The notes under the pieces are model-generated. The model was not told the DNA's origin, searched no databases, and saw only the letters and a program-made list of their open reading frames with translations. Below are positions 21,016-30,065 of a DNA stretch of 64,000 nucleotides, one piece after another. Each line of letters starts with the position of its first letter. Within the stretch, counting starts at the first letter, position 1. Source of the stretch: Acidobacteriota bacterium. GTDB lineage: Bacteria > Acidobacteriota > Blastocatellia > RBC074. The position numbers were made by a program, and so were the translations under genes. Where the stretch lies: assembly GCA_016710075.1 (NCBI GenBank), contig JADJLO010000020.1:1-64000 (forward strand). Reading direction: 5' to 3'.

Positions 21016-21791
21016 TTATCGGCCCTTAAAATCGGCTTTGCGTTTTTCAAGGAACGCGCGAACGCCCTCTTCCTTGTCCTCACTTGAGAAGCAAAGAGCA
21101 AAAGATCAATCTCCTGGTCCAATCCCTCCCGCAGATTCATGCGCGCGGCATTTTTGACGGCGGTTTTGGCCATTGCCAGAGCGACTGGACTCTTCTCCGC
21201 GATCTTACCGGCCAGTTCCATGGTTTTGGATTCTAGCTGATCGGCCGGGTAAACATCGTTGACAAGGCCGATTCGATAAGCCTCCTGAGCATCGATCATC
21301 TCGCCGGTGAGAATCATCTGCATCGCCTTGCCCTCGCCAACCAGCCGGGTCAGCCTTTGCGTGCCTCCACCGCCGGGAATGATGCCGAGATTGATTTCAG
21401 GCTGGCCGAAACGCGACTTGTCGCTCGCAATCCGAATGTCGCAGGAAAGCGCCAGTTCGCAGCCGCCCCCCAGACAAAAGCCGTTGATCATAGCAATGAT
21501 CGGTTTGGGGAAATCCTCTGCGGCCGTGAAGATGCTTTTGGCCTTCATTATCGTCCGCTGCTGAATCGCGCTCCGCCCGGCAAATTCGTTGATGTCGGCG
21601 CCCGCGACAAAAGCCTTCTCGCCTGCCCCGGTAATGACGACAACGCGGATCTCATCGTCCGTGCGAAGCTCATCGAGCGCCTCTGCTGTCTCCTGGCGGG
21701 TCTTGATATTTAGCGCATTGAGCTTGTCCGGCCGGTTGATGGTAATCAGCGCCACACGCCCGCGGCGTTCAATCAGTATGGTTTCCGGCAT
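21016..21791 (-). CDS. Enoyl-CoA hydratase/isomerase family protein, frameshifted at its 3' end
   Basis: Crotonase-fold enzyme adding water to enoyl-CoA in fatty-acid breakdown. The oxyanion-hole segment FVAGADINEFAGRS and the motif MINGFCLGGGCELALSCDIR with FGQPEINLGIIPGGGGTQRL (catalytic Glu region) are all present. The frame then continues to a foreign end at 20946. A one-base loss in a short T-run near 21095 explains this: the other frame reads ALCFSSEDKEEGVRAF, LEKRKADFKGR and stops at 21016, the standard end of the family. So the true gene is 21016-21791. Confidence 0.85.
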
Positions 21792-21856
21792 AATTCCAGT
21801 TCTCCTTTATCAGGTATTAGTGTTTAAAAAAATCGTGCGGAAGAAGATGCCCAGGA

Positions 21857-21892
21857 GTTTAAAGTATAAAGTTCAAAGTTCAAAGTTCAAAT
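21857..21892. repeat. AAAGTTC-type heptad repeat
   Basis: Five units of 7-bp period (AAAGTAT, AAAGTTC and variants) lying between the divergent starts of the hydratase and the hydrolase genes. No inverted arm is present here. Confidence 0.75.
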
Positions 21893-21920
21893 TTTGACCT
21901 CCCTGCTTTAATGAGAAAGA

Positions 21921-21966
21921 CCCCGGTGGGGGGGAACCCCCGCCCCGCGGGGCTGGGCCCCCGCCT
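21921..21966. repeat. Extreme G/C palindromic stretch
   Basis: 46 bp composed almost wholly of G- and C-runs, with self-complementary parts (GGTGGGGGGG against CCCCCGCC, and CCCCGCGGGG). It is unlike the surrounding AT-rich spacer. It may be a palindromic repeat or a hairpin in the hydrolase leader. Confidence 0.5.
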
Positions 21967-22076
21967 TGCGCCATAATCGCCCAACCTTTATAGTTTCAAC
22001 TCTAACCAACAAGTCAAATTTGCCCGCTAGCTTATTTTTCAGAATGAATATTCATGAGGTTGAAAGGAGTTTTTGT

Positions 22077-22790
22077 ATGTCGAAACAGCCTGAAGTTGTG
22101 ACCAGCAAAACCAGCTTTTCCGCAGAGGGCAAAGAAGTCAGCGTCTTTATAGCCAGGCCCGAAGGGGTTGAAAAAGCGCCGGCGATCATCATCGTGCATG
22201 AGTGGTGGGGGCTCAATCCGCACATTGAGGATGTGGCGCAGCGATATGCGCGTGAAGGATTCATTGCCGTAGCCACGGACCTTTATCACGGCGTCTCGAC
22301 CAAGGATCACCAGGAGGCCGCCAAGCTGATGGGTTCGCTCAAACCGGAAGACGGGCTGGCATCGCTGAAAATTGTCCTTGATCATCTACGTTCAATGGAC
22401 GAAGTGACATCTGTCGGCGTCACTGGTTTCTGCATGGGGGGAACGTTTGCGCTGCTGCTCGCCTGCCAAGAGAAAGTTGAGGCATCAGTGCCTTTTTACG
22501 GCGACGTTCCGGTCGATACCACGGTCATCGGCAAGCTGGGGTGCCCCCTGCTCTTCATCGGCGGAGAAAAAGACGAGTGGATCACGATTGAAAAGATGAA
22601 TCGCCTCGATACGGCGCTCAAACAGTACAGCAAGGACGCAGAGGTTCGAGTATACAAGGGCGCGAGTCACGCATTTTTCAACGACACCCGGCCCGAAGTT
22701 TTCAGTAAATCGGACGCTGAGGATGCCTGGCGCACTGTCATCGAGTTCTTCAACAGGCACCTGCGCAAGGGACAGGCCGCCGGAGCGTGA
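22077..22790 (+). CDS. Dienelactone hydrolase family protein
   Basis: Alpha/beta hydrolase of about 237 residues. Expected landmarks: IIIVHEWWGLNPHIEDVAQR (the WWG motif), the nucleophile in VGVTGFCMGGTFAL (Cys in GFCMGG), Asp in FIGGEKDEWI, and catalytic His in YKGASHAFFND. The family hydrolyses dienelactones in aromatic breakdown, but many members are general carboxyl-ester hydrolases. The ATG at 22077 is preferred because GAAAGGAG precedes it; the frame is open upstream to 21966 with no such site. The SDR gene starts three bases after its stop, so the two form an operon. Confidence 0.87.
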   Translation: MSKQPEVVTSKTSFSAEGKEVSVFIARPEGVEKAPAIIIVHEWWGLNPHIEDVAQRYAREGFIAVATDLYHGVSTKDHQEAAKLMGSLKPEDGLASLKIVLDHLRSMDEVTSVGVTGFCMGGTFALLLACQEKVEASVPFYGDVPVDTTVIGKLGCPLLFIGGEKDEWITIEKMNRLDTALKQYSKDAEVRVYKGASHAFFNDTRPEVFSKSDAEDAWRTVIEFFNRHLRKGQAAGA

Positions 22791-22793
22791 TCA

Positions 22794-23564
22794 ATGAAAG
22801 AATTGAACCGGGAAACCGTGGCCGTCATCACGGGGGCCTCCTCGGGTATCGGGCGGGCGACCGCTCTTGCGCTTGCCGGCAAGGGGGTCAGGCTGAGCCT
22901 GCTCGCACGGAGCCACGACTCACTGGCCGAAGTTTCAAAGCTGGCCACTGAGGCCGGATCCGCCGATGTCCACACATCGGTCTGCGACGTTGCCGATGAG
23001 GCCATGGTTCAATCCGCGATCAGATCGACGATTGAAAAGTACGGTCGCCTGGATATTCTGATCAACTCAGCCGGGCTGAGCCTCAACGGCGAAGTAGACG
23101 GCTACGCTCTTGAAGACTGGCGGACGGTGATCGAGACCAATCTGACCGGAACTTTTCTTACCTGTCGTGAAGCCCTTCCGGTAATGAAGCGGCAATCCGG
23201 AGGACAGATAATCAACATCTCCTCCGGCGCTGGCAAAAACGGCATCAGGAACATGGCAGCCTATTGCGCATCGAAATTCGGCGTGGTCGGATTTAGTGAG
23301 GCACTGGGACTTGAGGTTCGAGGCCATAATATCAGGGTCTCGGTCCTGCTTCCCGGTTCGGTTGCCACCGACTTCACCCGAGTCGCCAACCGCCAGGCTC
23401 AACAACCGGCAAACTCATCCCCAATCGATATCGGATATTCGATGACGGCCGGGGAAGTTGCATCGGTGATAGTCGCCATGCTCGAACAACCCGAGCAGGC
23501 CTGGATGAGCGAAGTTATTCTGCGCCCCCTCAATCTGGAAATGAGAAGAGAGTCTAAAGAGTAG
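22794..23564 (+). CDS. Short-chain dehydrogenase/reductase
   Basis: Classical SDR of 256 residues with a Rossmann fold. TGASSGIGRATA at the N-terminus binds NAD(P)H, followed by ILINSAG, IINISSGAGKN with the catalytic Ser, and AAYCASKFGVVG with the catalytic Tyr and Lys. The PGSV segment after these is typical. The arginine residues after the second strand (LLARSHDSL) suggest NADP preference, by analogy. Substrate unknown. Co-transcribed with the dienelactone hydrolase gene upstream. Confidence 0.9.
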   Translation: MKELNRETVAVITGASSGIGRATALALAGKGVRLSLLARSHDSLAEVSKLATEAGSADVHTSVCDVADEAMVQSAIRSTIEKYGRLDILINSAGLSLNGEVDGYALEDWRTVIETNLTGTFLTCREALPVMKRQSGGQIINISSGAGKNGIRNMAAYCASKFGVVGFSEALGLEVRGHNIRVSVLLPGSVATDFTRVANRQAQQPANSSPIDIGYSMTAGEVASVIVAMLEQPEQAWMSEVILRPLNLEMRRESKE

Positions 23565-23565
23565 T

Positions 23566-23606
23566 TGCTGGTTGCTCCTTATGAATTGACAACTGACAAC
23601 TGCCTT
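23566..23606. repeat. Inverted AGTTGTC-type heptads
   Basis: TAGTTGCTGGTTGCTCC is followed by ATTGACAACTGACAACTGCC, the complementary orientation. A very short version of the inverted heptad pairs, lying directly behind the SDR stop codon and before the next start. Confidence 0.6.
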
Positions 23607-23633
23607 TTTAAACTCCTCTGTGGAGGTATCGAA

Positions 23634-24953
23634 TTGTCCGGGGAGACTTTATTGTGCAGCAGTTGCGGAATCACTTTGAGACCGTTTATGAAGGTGTGCC
23701 CACGATGCGGCACGATCCGGGAGGACGCCTCACCGCTGGATATTATTTTGTCGGAAGCGGCAACCACTCAGACGGAGCAAACCCCGACGGAAAAGACTGA
23801 TACCGGCGTAGTGCCGCTCTCGGCCATCAGACAACAGCGCATCCCGGAAGAGACATCGGAATTCAGCACTCCGCGGGATATGGTTTTCCTCTCGCCGAAT
23901 GAGACTAAAAGACGCTTTCCCCTCTTCACTTCCGCGCAGATAACGCTCATGGTGATTGGCGCGGCATTGATCATCATGATGGCCGTCATAGCCTTCCTTT
24001 TATGGCGCCAGCAGAAGAAAGAGTCGGCCGCTCAGCCGCCAAATCAGGCGATGGTGCTGCCCTCTCCCGCAGCGGGAGCGAGTCCGTCAGCAAGTCCCTC
24101 GCCGAGTCCCTCCGATGATGCGGCTATAATCGAAGCGGTCAAGTCCTCACTGCTGGCTTACAACCCACTTGGATTTTCACATTACAAATACGAGGTAAAA
24201 GACGGTGTCGTAACCCTCACCGGAGAGGCCGACCATCAACCCGAAAAAGAAGGGGCGGAGAATGTCATCAGACTGATCAATGGAGTCCGCGACGTCGTCA
24301 ACAATCTGAAGGTCAAACCGGAACAAATTGCAGCTCCGGCCAAACTCAACGCAGCGGAAGCGAAGTTCCTCGATGATGCTCTCAACAGGCAGTCATCAGA
24401 TGATGAACGCACCGGCAATGAAAAGCCGAGAGCCTCGCAACCCGACCCTCAGAAAGAAGCCGAGCGGGTGCGCCGCGAGACAATGGCAACGCGCCAGCGT
24501 GAAGAAGAAGCCACAGTCAGAAAAGCCGCTGAAGAAAAGCTCCGCCGGGAGGCAGAGGAATATGAAAAACGCCAGGAAGAGATCCGCCGCGCTGAGGCCG
24601 AAAGACGCGCTCGCGCCGAAAAGGCGAGGATCGAAACCGGCGTGCTCAACAGCGGAACCGTGGCCTGGAGCGGCACGGTTGATGGCGTCGACGAGATCAT
24701 CTTCTCCGGATCGAGCTCATCGGTCCGGCACATCAGCGGCCCGCCTACGCGTGAAGTTAAGGCTTCGTTCAGCGCCCCGATTCCACGCTCACCCGTCGTT
24801 GTCCGGCTGCTGTCGTCCAGCGGCAGAGGGTCGATTCAGATTATCCAGCAGCCCGCCTCTTCAAACGGTTACACCACCATCGTCCGCATTGACGACACCT
24901 CAAAGAGCGGCGAAAAAAGATACGAATTCACACTCAAGTGGATGGTCCAATAA
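23634..24953 (+). CDS. Zinc-ribbon, single-span membrane protein with BON domain and long coiled coil
   Basis: About 440 residues. In order: a four-Cys zinc ribbon (CSSCG and CPRCG, residues 8-33), a disordered Thr/Glu-rich segment, one membrane span (ITLMVIGAALIIMMAVIAFL), a Pro/Ser linker, a BON domain (YKYEVKDGVVTLTGEAD to VIRLINGVRDVVNNLKV), a charged Arg/Glu coiled coil (24440-24640), and a C-terminal beta-rich segment (SGTVDGVDEIIFSG and onward). BON domains bind lipids or other surface ligands. The TTG at 23634 is chosen because GGAGG is 8 bases upstream; the reading from 23565 lies in a repeat. Function unknown; a cell-envelope sensor or scaffold is plausible. Confidence 0.75.
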   Translation: MSGETLLCSSCGITLRPFMKVCPRCGTIREDASPLDIILSEAATTQTEQTPTEKTDTGVVPLSAIRQQRIPEETSEFSTPRDMVFLSPNETKRRFPLFTSAQITLMVIGAALIIMMAVIAFLLWRQQKKESAAQPPNQAMVLPSPAAGASPSASPSPSPSDDAAIIEAVKSSLLAYNPLGFSHYKYEVKDGVVTLTGEADHQPEKEGAENVIRLINGVRDVVNNLKVKPEQIAAPAKLNAAEAKFLDDALNRQSSDDERTGNEKPRASQPDPQKEAERVRRETMATRQREEEATVRKAAEEKLRREAEEYEKRQEEIRRAEAERRARAEKARIETGVLNSGTVAWSGTVDGVDEIIFSGSSSSVRHISGPPTREVKASFSAPIPRSPVVVRLLSSSGRGSIQIIQQPASSNGYTTIVRIDDTSKSGEKRYEFTLKWMVQ

Positions 24954-25119
24954 AAAAGAAGAAGATTACGGAGGATAACGAAAATCACGGCGGCAGGAAG
25001 CCAAAACGAGCGAATCGTTTTTACATTCCCAGCCTGCCAACTGGCATGTACCAAGGTCGAATGGATTTTCGGAATAAGGCCACCGCCAGAACGCCGGTTG
25101 GGGATTGGGGTCCTGGCCT

Positions 25120-25169
25120 GCCTACCATCTTCTTCTTGAACATTTGAAGATGGAGGCTGAGCAGTTACA
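25120..25169. repeat. Second copy of the dispersed 50-bp repeat
   Basis: Differs from 7763-7812 at only a few positions (CTACCATCTTCTTCTTG against CTACCACCTTCTTCTTG; ATGGAGGCTG against ATGGGCGCTG). Here it lies just upstream of the endonuclease IV start. Confidence 0.8.
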
Positions 25170-25191
25170 ACTTGTTTTCATTTCAATAGAC

Positions 25192-26048
25192 ATGATCAAA
25201 CTAGGAGTTCACACAGGAATCGGCGGCGGGCTGCACCGTTCGATCGCCGAAGCAAAAGAGAAAGGCTGCCTGACGTGGCAGATTTTTTCGCGCAATCCCA
25301 GAGGCTGGAGCGCACGCCCGTTGAGCGATGAGGAAATAGCCCTTTTTCGCTGGACGAGGGATGAATCCGGTCTCGATCCCTGCATCATCCACTCCTGCTA
25401 TCTGATCAATCTGGCGTCCGGGTCAGAAGAGATACGGGCAAAATCGATTGCCGCCTTCCGCGATGAGATCGAGCGGGGCCTGGCGATCGGCGCCGATTAT
25501 CTGGTGGTGCATCCGGGAAGCGGGCGCGGCACATCTGTTGATCAGGCAATCGAAAACTGCGCATCGGCAATCCGCGAGGCCTCAAAAGAGTTCCATGGCG
25601 ACATGCTTAAATCCGGATTTCAGATCCTCATAGAAAACACGGCCGGCCAGGGCGATCAGATCGGACGCAGCTTCGAACAGGTCAGAGACATCATCGATCT
25701 CTGCAGCACCTGCCCATGGGAATGTGTCTCGATACCGCGCACTCCTTCGCCGCAGGCTACGACTGGCGCGATCAGAAAGCCGCCGCCCGGGCAATGAAGT
25801 CTCTCGATAAAAATGTCGGCTTCGCAAATGTCAAAGCCGTACACTTTAATGATTCCAAAGCCCCCTTCGATTCAAAAGTCGACCGGCACTGGCACATTGG
25901 GAAAGGCGAAATTGGCTCCGAGGGACTCTCGCGCGTGATCAATCACCCGAAACTCAAAAAACTCCCTTTCATTCTCGAAACTCCACAGGATGAGAAGGAC
26001 GACGATATCAAAAATCTGAAGGCTGCCGGGGCCCTGGCCGGTTTATGA
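25192..26048 (+). CDS. nfo: Endonuclease IV (AP endonuclease), frameshifted in the middle
   Basis: Cuts DNA at abasic sites during base excision repair, using three zinc ions. ATG at 25192 opens MIKLGVHTGIGGGLHRSI. Metal-ligand motifs follow in order: IIHSCYLINLAS, YLVVHPGSGRG, ILIENTAGQG. At about 25716, in a CCC run, the frame shifts; the next frame gives MGMCLDTAHSFAAGYD, VKAVHFNDSK, DRHWHIGKGEIG and FILETP, completing all ligands. One added base in the C-run restores a 285-residue protein of normal size. As read, the first part ends at 25797 in a foreign tail. Confidence 0.85.
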
Positions 26049-26286
26049 AACTCCGATCTGACCAGAAAACATTCATATGCCCATTTTCAGTGTACGATTT
26101 CATGCCAGAGGCCTTATCGAAGCCTGACAGCACAGCTCCCGCCAGATCCGCATGCCAGTCTTTTATCCATACTGTTTTCAGATGTTTAATCGGATTAATC
26201 AAAAACTCCGGCGAGATATCGGCGAGTGGTACGCACCTTGCACTAGACATACACGACAAGCAATGCTTCAGCAGTTGGTACTCCAA
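26049..26286. other. Spacer upstream of the structured RNA
   Basis: No gene recognised. A possible weak -35 (TTGCAC, 26238-26243) lies about 45 bases before the RNA stem; no good -10 partner is seen. TTGG TACT CCAA at 26275-26286 forms a small hairpin directly before the main structure and may belong to it. Confidence 0.35.
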
Positions 26287-26424
26287 TACGGAAGATGTTG
26301 GGGGACATCTAAAGCAGCAAGTATCGCAAGATAGTTGTTGTTCCGTAGAAGAGCCAGGATAGCTGCTTAAGTCCGCATAGTTCTTGGGGGAGGCTATACG
26401 GATTTAAGCAGCTATTCTTTTTTT
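26287..26424 (+). ncRNA. Putative structured RNA: three-way junction followed by an intrinsic terminator
   Basis: The fold is read directly from the sequence. Outer stem: TACGGAA (26287-26293) with TTCCGTA (26341-26347). Inside it, hairpin 1 has stem AGATGT/ACATCT (26293-26298 and 26305-26310) with loop TGGGGG. Hairpin 2 has stem CAGCAA/TTGTTG (26315-26320 and 26335-26340), a G.G mismatch, TATC/GATA and a GCAA tetraloop (26326-26329). One pair in hairpin 2 is G.U, which would be a C/A mismatch on the other strand, so transcription on the + strand is favoured, as is the terminator. A terminator hairpin (26359-26415) follows with another G-rich loop (TTGGGGGAGG). I do not recognise a known family; 6S, SRP, RNase P and tmRNA do not fit. 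The Nfo gene upstream reads toward it, so it may also be a 3' UTR element. Confidence 0.55.
26359..26424 (+). terminator. Strong intrinsic terminator at the end of the structured RNA
   Basis: The arm 26359-26380 (ATAGCTGCTTAA... GCATAG) pairs with 26394-26415 (CTATACGG...AGCTAT), 22 bp with two mismatches. The loop is 13 bases. TCTTTTTTT follows at 26416-26424. Confidence 0.9.
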
Positions 26425-26632
26425 ACCCGCCATCGAGATCCAATCCAATCTGAATCGTAACATCAGCGACCGACCTGTCGAGCTGTAAAATTTTCACATC
26501 ATTTATTTTCAGACCAAACAAAGCGGGGATTCGTCTCATTAAGCGACTTCGATCTATTATTTTTTTCAAGTCGATGTCAGGAATCATATTACATTTAATG
26601 CCGCCGCCGGCTGTGAATAACGGGGAGGTCGT
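26425..26632. other. Leader region of the DUF1800 gene
   Basis: No gene recognised. AT-rich in its middle part. GGGGAGG at about 26621-26627 is the ribosome binding site of the DUF1800 gene. Confidence 0.4.
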
Positions 26633-28537
26633 ATGCTGAAAAGCCGTATGCTGAAAAGATCAATAACGAGGGCCTGCACATTGGCCGTGGCGATAGTCAT
26701 GACAATGGCTTCGCCATTGAGCCATGCCCAGGACGCAAAAGGGAAGAAGAACAAATCACAAAGCAGGGCTGCGGCTAAAGGGCTGACCGAAGAGCAAAAG
26801 GCTGTGCACCTGCTCGATCGTGCGACTTTCGGTCGGAGGCCCGGCGAGGTCGAGGGGGTATTGAAGATGGGCTGGCAGAAATATCTCGATGAGCAGGTTC
26901 ACCCGGAGCGGATTTCAGACGATGGTGCCGAGCAGAAACTCAGGAACATCGAAAGCTATAATCTGAGCAATGCCGAACTGGCGAAATACTATCCGCCTCC
27001 ACAGGTCATCCAGCAGGCCTTGAAATCGCGCGGGCTTGAATTTCCGGCACCCGGCGCCAATCAAGCTGATCCGACAAAAAAAGAGATCAACAAGGCACTC
27101 AAAAACCCGGATAAACTGGATAAACCGGGTAAAAATGACCCTGCCGAGCAGATGGAAGCCCCTGCCCAGCCCCCCTACATTGAACAAATGAGAAGGGGAC
27201 GCGAGCTGGCCCAGGCTCTGGCCGAGATGGGCTACAAGCCGCCTCAGAAGATTATTCAGGATTTGCAGCAGGCCAGGATCACGCGTGCCGTGTACAGCGA
27301 GCGGCAGTTGCAGGAAGTGATGACCGATTTCTGGTTCAATCATTTCAATGTATTCATACAAAAGGGCGCGGACAGAGTCCTGACCACTTCCTACGAACGG
27401 GATGTGATCAAACCGAGAGTCTTCGGCAAGTTCGCGGATCTGCTCAAAGCGACGGCAGAAAGCCCCGCAATGCTCTTCTACCTCGACAACTGGATGAGCG
27501 CCTCGCCCAACTCGAGGATGGCTCAGTATCAGAACAGGGCTCCTTTGGGAAGGTTCGGCCAGGCGAAGGTTGGTGAGTTGGAGATGCCCAATCAGGCGGC
27601 ACAGCAGCCGCAGCGCCGGGCGCGAGGGATCAATGAAAACTATGCCCGCGAAATAATGGAGCTGCATACTTTGGGAGTCGACGGCGGCTACACGCAGAAG
27701 GATGTGCAGGAAGTCGCCCGCTGCTTCACCGGGTGGACGCTGCGCAACCCGAGGAATAACGCTGAGTTCATCTTCGCCCCGATGATGCACGACAACGGCG
27801 AAAAGACGGTACTGGGACACAAGATCCCGGCAGGCGGCGGAAAGAAGGACGGCGAGATGGTGATCGATATTCTGGCTCATCATCCATCGACGGCGAAGTT
27901 CATTTCGACCAAGCTCGCGCGCAAGTTCGTCTCGGACAATCCGCCGCAATCGCTCGTGGATCGGATGGCTCAGACCTTTCTCAAAAGCGACGGAGACATT
28001 CGAGAAGTGATCCTTGCGATGTTCAACTCTCCTGAATTCCAGGCTCCGGAAAATTATCGAGCCAAGATCAAGACTCCGCTTGAGATGACCGTCAGTGCTG
28101 TCCGCGCAATCGGCGCGGAGACCAACGGAGGGCCGGCATTTCATCGCTGGATCGCGCAAATGGGCGAGGGACTGTTCATGGCTCAACCGCCGACCGGCTA
28201 TCCCGATACTGCAGATCACTGGGTCAACACCGGTGCACTGCTTGAGAGAATGAATTTCGCCCTGGCGCTGAGCGGCAATCGCATACCCGGCGCGCGCGTC
28301 GATCTGAGCCGGCTTGGAATCGAAGAGAGGACGGTGAATTCGGCCAACGCTTCGCAGGTGGTCGACAAGTATGTCACACTGCTGCTGCGCGGTCAGATAT
28401 CGGCACAAACACGAGCCACGATCGACAAATCCATCAATGATCAACTGCTTGCCAAAACCGATACCGGCGCGCCGGCAATCGATTCGGCAAGAATAGTCGG
28501 TCTGATCCTCGGATCGCCGGAGTTCCAGCGGCAGTAG
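26633..28537 (+). CDS. DUF1800 family secreted protein
   Basis: About 634 residues with a signal peptide (ACTLAVAIVMTMASPLSHAQ). The family signature is clear: AVHLLDRATFGRRPGEVEGV, a middle part with FWFNHFNVFIQKGADR and GINENYAREIMELHTLGVDG, VARCFTGWTLR, and KFVSDNPPQSLVDRMAQTF near the end. The family is of unknown biochemistry and nearly always paired with a DUF1501 gene, as here 30 bp downstream. Pairs of this kind are common in Acidobacteriota and Planctomycetota and are thought to act at the cell envelope. Start ATG at 26633 has GGGGAGG upstream; a second ATG six codons on is possible. Confidence 0.9.
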   Translation: MLKSRMLKRSITRACTLAVAIVMTMASPLSHAQDAKGKKNKSQSRAAAKGLTEEQKAVHLLDRATFGRRPGEVEGVLKMGWQKYLDEQVHPERISDDGAEQKLRNIESYNLSNAELAKYYPPPQVIQQALKSRGLEFPAPGANQADPTKKEINKALKNPDKLDKPGKNDPAEQMEAPAQPPYIEQMRRGRELAQALAEMGYKPPQKIIQDLQQARITRAVYSERQLQEVMTDFWFNHFNVFIQKGADRVLTTSYERDVIKPRVFGKFADLLKATAESPAMLFYLDNWMSASPNSRMAQYQNRAPLGRFGQAKVGELEMPNQAAQQPQRRARGINENYAREIMELHTLGVDGGYTQKDVQEVARCFTGWTLRNPRNNAEFIFAPMMHDNGEKTVLGHKIPAGGGKKDGEMVIDILAHHPSTAKFISTKLARKFVSDNPPQSLVDRMAQTFLKSDGDIREVILAMFNSPEFQAPENYRAKIKTPLEMTVSAVRAIGAETNGGPAFHRWIAQMGEGLFMAQPPTGYPDTADHWVNTGALLERMNFALALSGNRIPGARVDLSRLGIEERTVNSANASQVVDKYVTLLLRGQISAQTRATIDKSINDQLLAKTDTGAPAIDSARIVGLILGSPEFQRQ

Positions 28538-28567
28538 CTTAAACTGCCTGAGTCAACGGAGGTTTTT

Positions 28568-29836
28568 ATGTCCATGGATAGAAGGTTCTTTCTGAAAAAC
28601 GGCGGCATCGCCCTGGCGAGTCTCGGAGCCGCGACGGTTTCCCCGTCATTCCTGACACGAACGATGGCTCAAGCCAGCCGCAGCGGCGGCAAAAAAGTCC
28701 TGATTGCCATCTTCCAGCGCGGAGCGATGGATGGTCTGAGCGCCGTGATTCCTTTTGGCGAACCGGATTATTACAATCTGCGGCCGAGCATTGCGATTCC
28801 CAGACCGAACGGCGGGCAGGGTTCGGCCATCGACCTTGACGGCTATTTTGCGCTCCATCCCGCGCTGGCGCCATTCAAGCCGGTGTTCGATTCCGGCCAG
28901 CTCGCCATAGTCCATGCGGTCGGTTCACCTGACAATACCCGTTCGCATTTCGATGCCCAGGATTACATGGAATCCGGCACCCCGGGCGTCAAGAGCACGA
29001 CTGACGGCTGGCTCAACAGGTATCTCCAGTCCAAGGCGGACCCAAAAGCCACTCCATTCAGAGCCGTCTCTTTGGGAGCAAATCTGCCAAGAGTGATGCA
29101 GGGCAAGGCGCCGGCTATCGCCATGACCAATATCAACGATTTCACGGTCAGGGCCGGAGGCGGCCAGATGGCTCAGGCCGTTCAGGGCGGCTTCGAGGCT
29201 CTTTATGCTCAAACAGTGAATGATGCCCTGCGCGGAACCGGAAAGGAGACCTTTGATGCCGTCAGAATGCTCAAGCAGGTCAATCCTTCCCAGTACAAAC
29301 CTGCCGAAGGAGCGAATTATCCGCGCGGACAATTCGGAGACAAGCTGCGGCAAATTGCTCAGTTGATCAAGTCCGATATCGGGCTTGAAGTGGCTTTCAC
29401 AGATATCGGCGGATGGGATACTCACGCCAACCAGGGCTCGTCGCAGGGCCAGCTCGCAATCAGGCTTACTGAATTAAGTCAGGGCGTCGCGGCACTTTAT
29501 GCCGATCTGCAGGACCGTGCCGACGATGTGGTGATCCTCACCATGACCGAGTTTGGCCGGACGGTGAAAGAGAACGGCAATCGAAGCACAGATCACGGTC
29601 ACGCCAGCGTCATGTTCGCTCTCGGAGGCAATATTCGAGGCGGAAAGGTCCACGGCCAGTGGCCCGGACTCAAATCCAGCCAGCTTTATGAGGGCCGCGA
29701 CCTGGCTCTGACTACCGATTTCCGCGATCTCTTCGGCGAAATCGCCGGCAAACACATGGGCACGAAGAATCTTAATTCAATCTTCCCCGGCCACCAGATC
29801 AACAACTCGAATTTCAAAGGGCTGTTCAGATCCTGA
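28568..29836 (+). CDS. DUF1501 family secreted protein (Tat signal)
   Basis: 422 residues. MSMDRRFFLKNGGIALASLG is a twin-arginine signal, so it is exported folded, probably with a cofactor or metal. The sulfatase-like core has DNTRSHFDAQDYMESGTPG, VAFTDIGGWDTHANQGSSQG and ILTMTEFGRTVKENGNRSTD then HGHASVMFALGG. These His/Asp residues match the alkaline phosphatase-superfamily metal ligands, by family knowledge. It is the second gene of the DUF1800-DUF1501 pair. Substrate unknown. Confidence 0.9.
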   Translation: MSMDRRFFLKNGGIALASLGAATVSPSFLTRTMAQASRSGGKKVLIAIFQRGAMDGLSAVIPFGEPDYYNLRPSIAIPRPNGGQGSAIDLDGYFALHPALAPFKPVFDSGQLAIVHAVGSPDNTRSHFDAQDYMESGTPGVKSTTDGWLNRYLQSKADPKATPFRAVSLGANLPRVMQGKAPAIAMTNINDFTVRAGGGQMAQAVQGGFEALYAQTVNDALRGTGKETFDAVRMLKQVNPSQYKPAEGANYPRGQFGDKLRQIAQLIKSDIGLEVAFTDIGGWDTHANQGSSQGQLAIRLTELSQGVAALYADLQDRADDVVILTMTEFGRTVKENGNRSTDHGHASVMFALGGNIRGGKVHGQWPGLKSSQLYEGRDLALTTDFRDLFGEIAGKHMGTKNLNSIFPGHQINNSNFKGLFRS

Positions 29837-29842
29837 GGAGAC

Positions 29843-30065
29843 AAAAGTCCAAAGTCCAAAAGTCCAAAAGTCCAAAGTAAAGTTCAAAGTCCAAAGTCCA
29901 AAGTCCAAAGTCCAAAGTTTAAAGTTTAAAGTTCAAAGTCCTGATGCTAAAGGCAGTTGTGGTGGCGATAAAATCAACTTCGCAACCGCAAAAACCGTTA
30001 ACATCAGGACTTTAAACTTTAGACTTTAAACTTTAAACTTTGGACTTGTGGACTTTGGACTTTCG
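29843..30065. repeat. Longest inverted pair of AAAGTCC/AAAGTTT heptads
   Basis: Left arm 29843-29940: about fourteen units of AAAGTCC, AAAGTTC, AAAGTTT, with one-base insertions (AAAAGTCC). Right arm 30007-30065: complementary units (GACTTTA, AACTTTA, GGACTTT). Spacer of about 66 bp. It follows the DUF1501 stop directly. Confidence 0.9.

Noticed and set aside
26287..26424. 6C RNA motif on the reverse strand (C-rich loops)
   Set aside because: The minus strand has CCCCC loops, but the T-run, the G.U pair and the GCAA tetraloop all point to the + strand, and the layout does not fit 6C.
26915..28444. Long open frame on the minus strand opposite the DUF1800 gene
   Set aside because: It lies wholly opposite a gene with clear family motifs, has no family match and no ribosome binding site.
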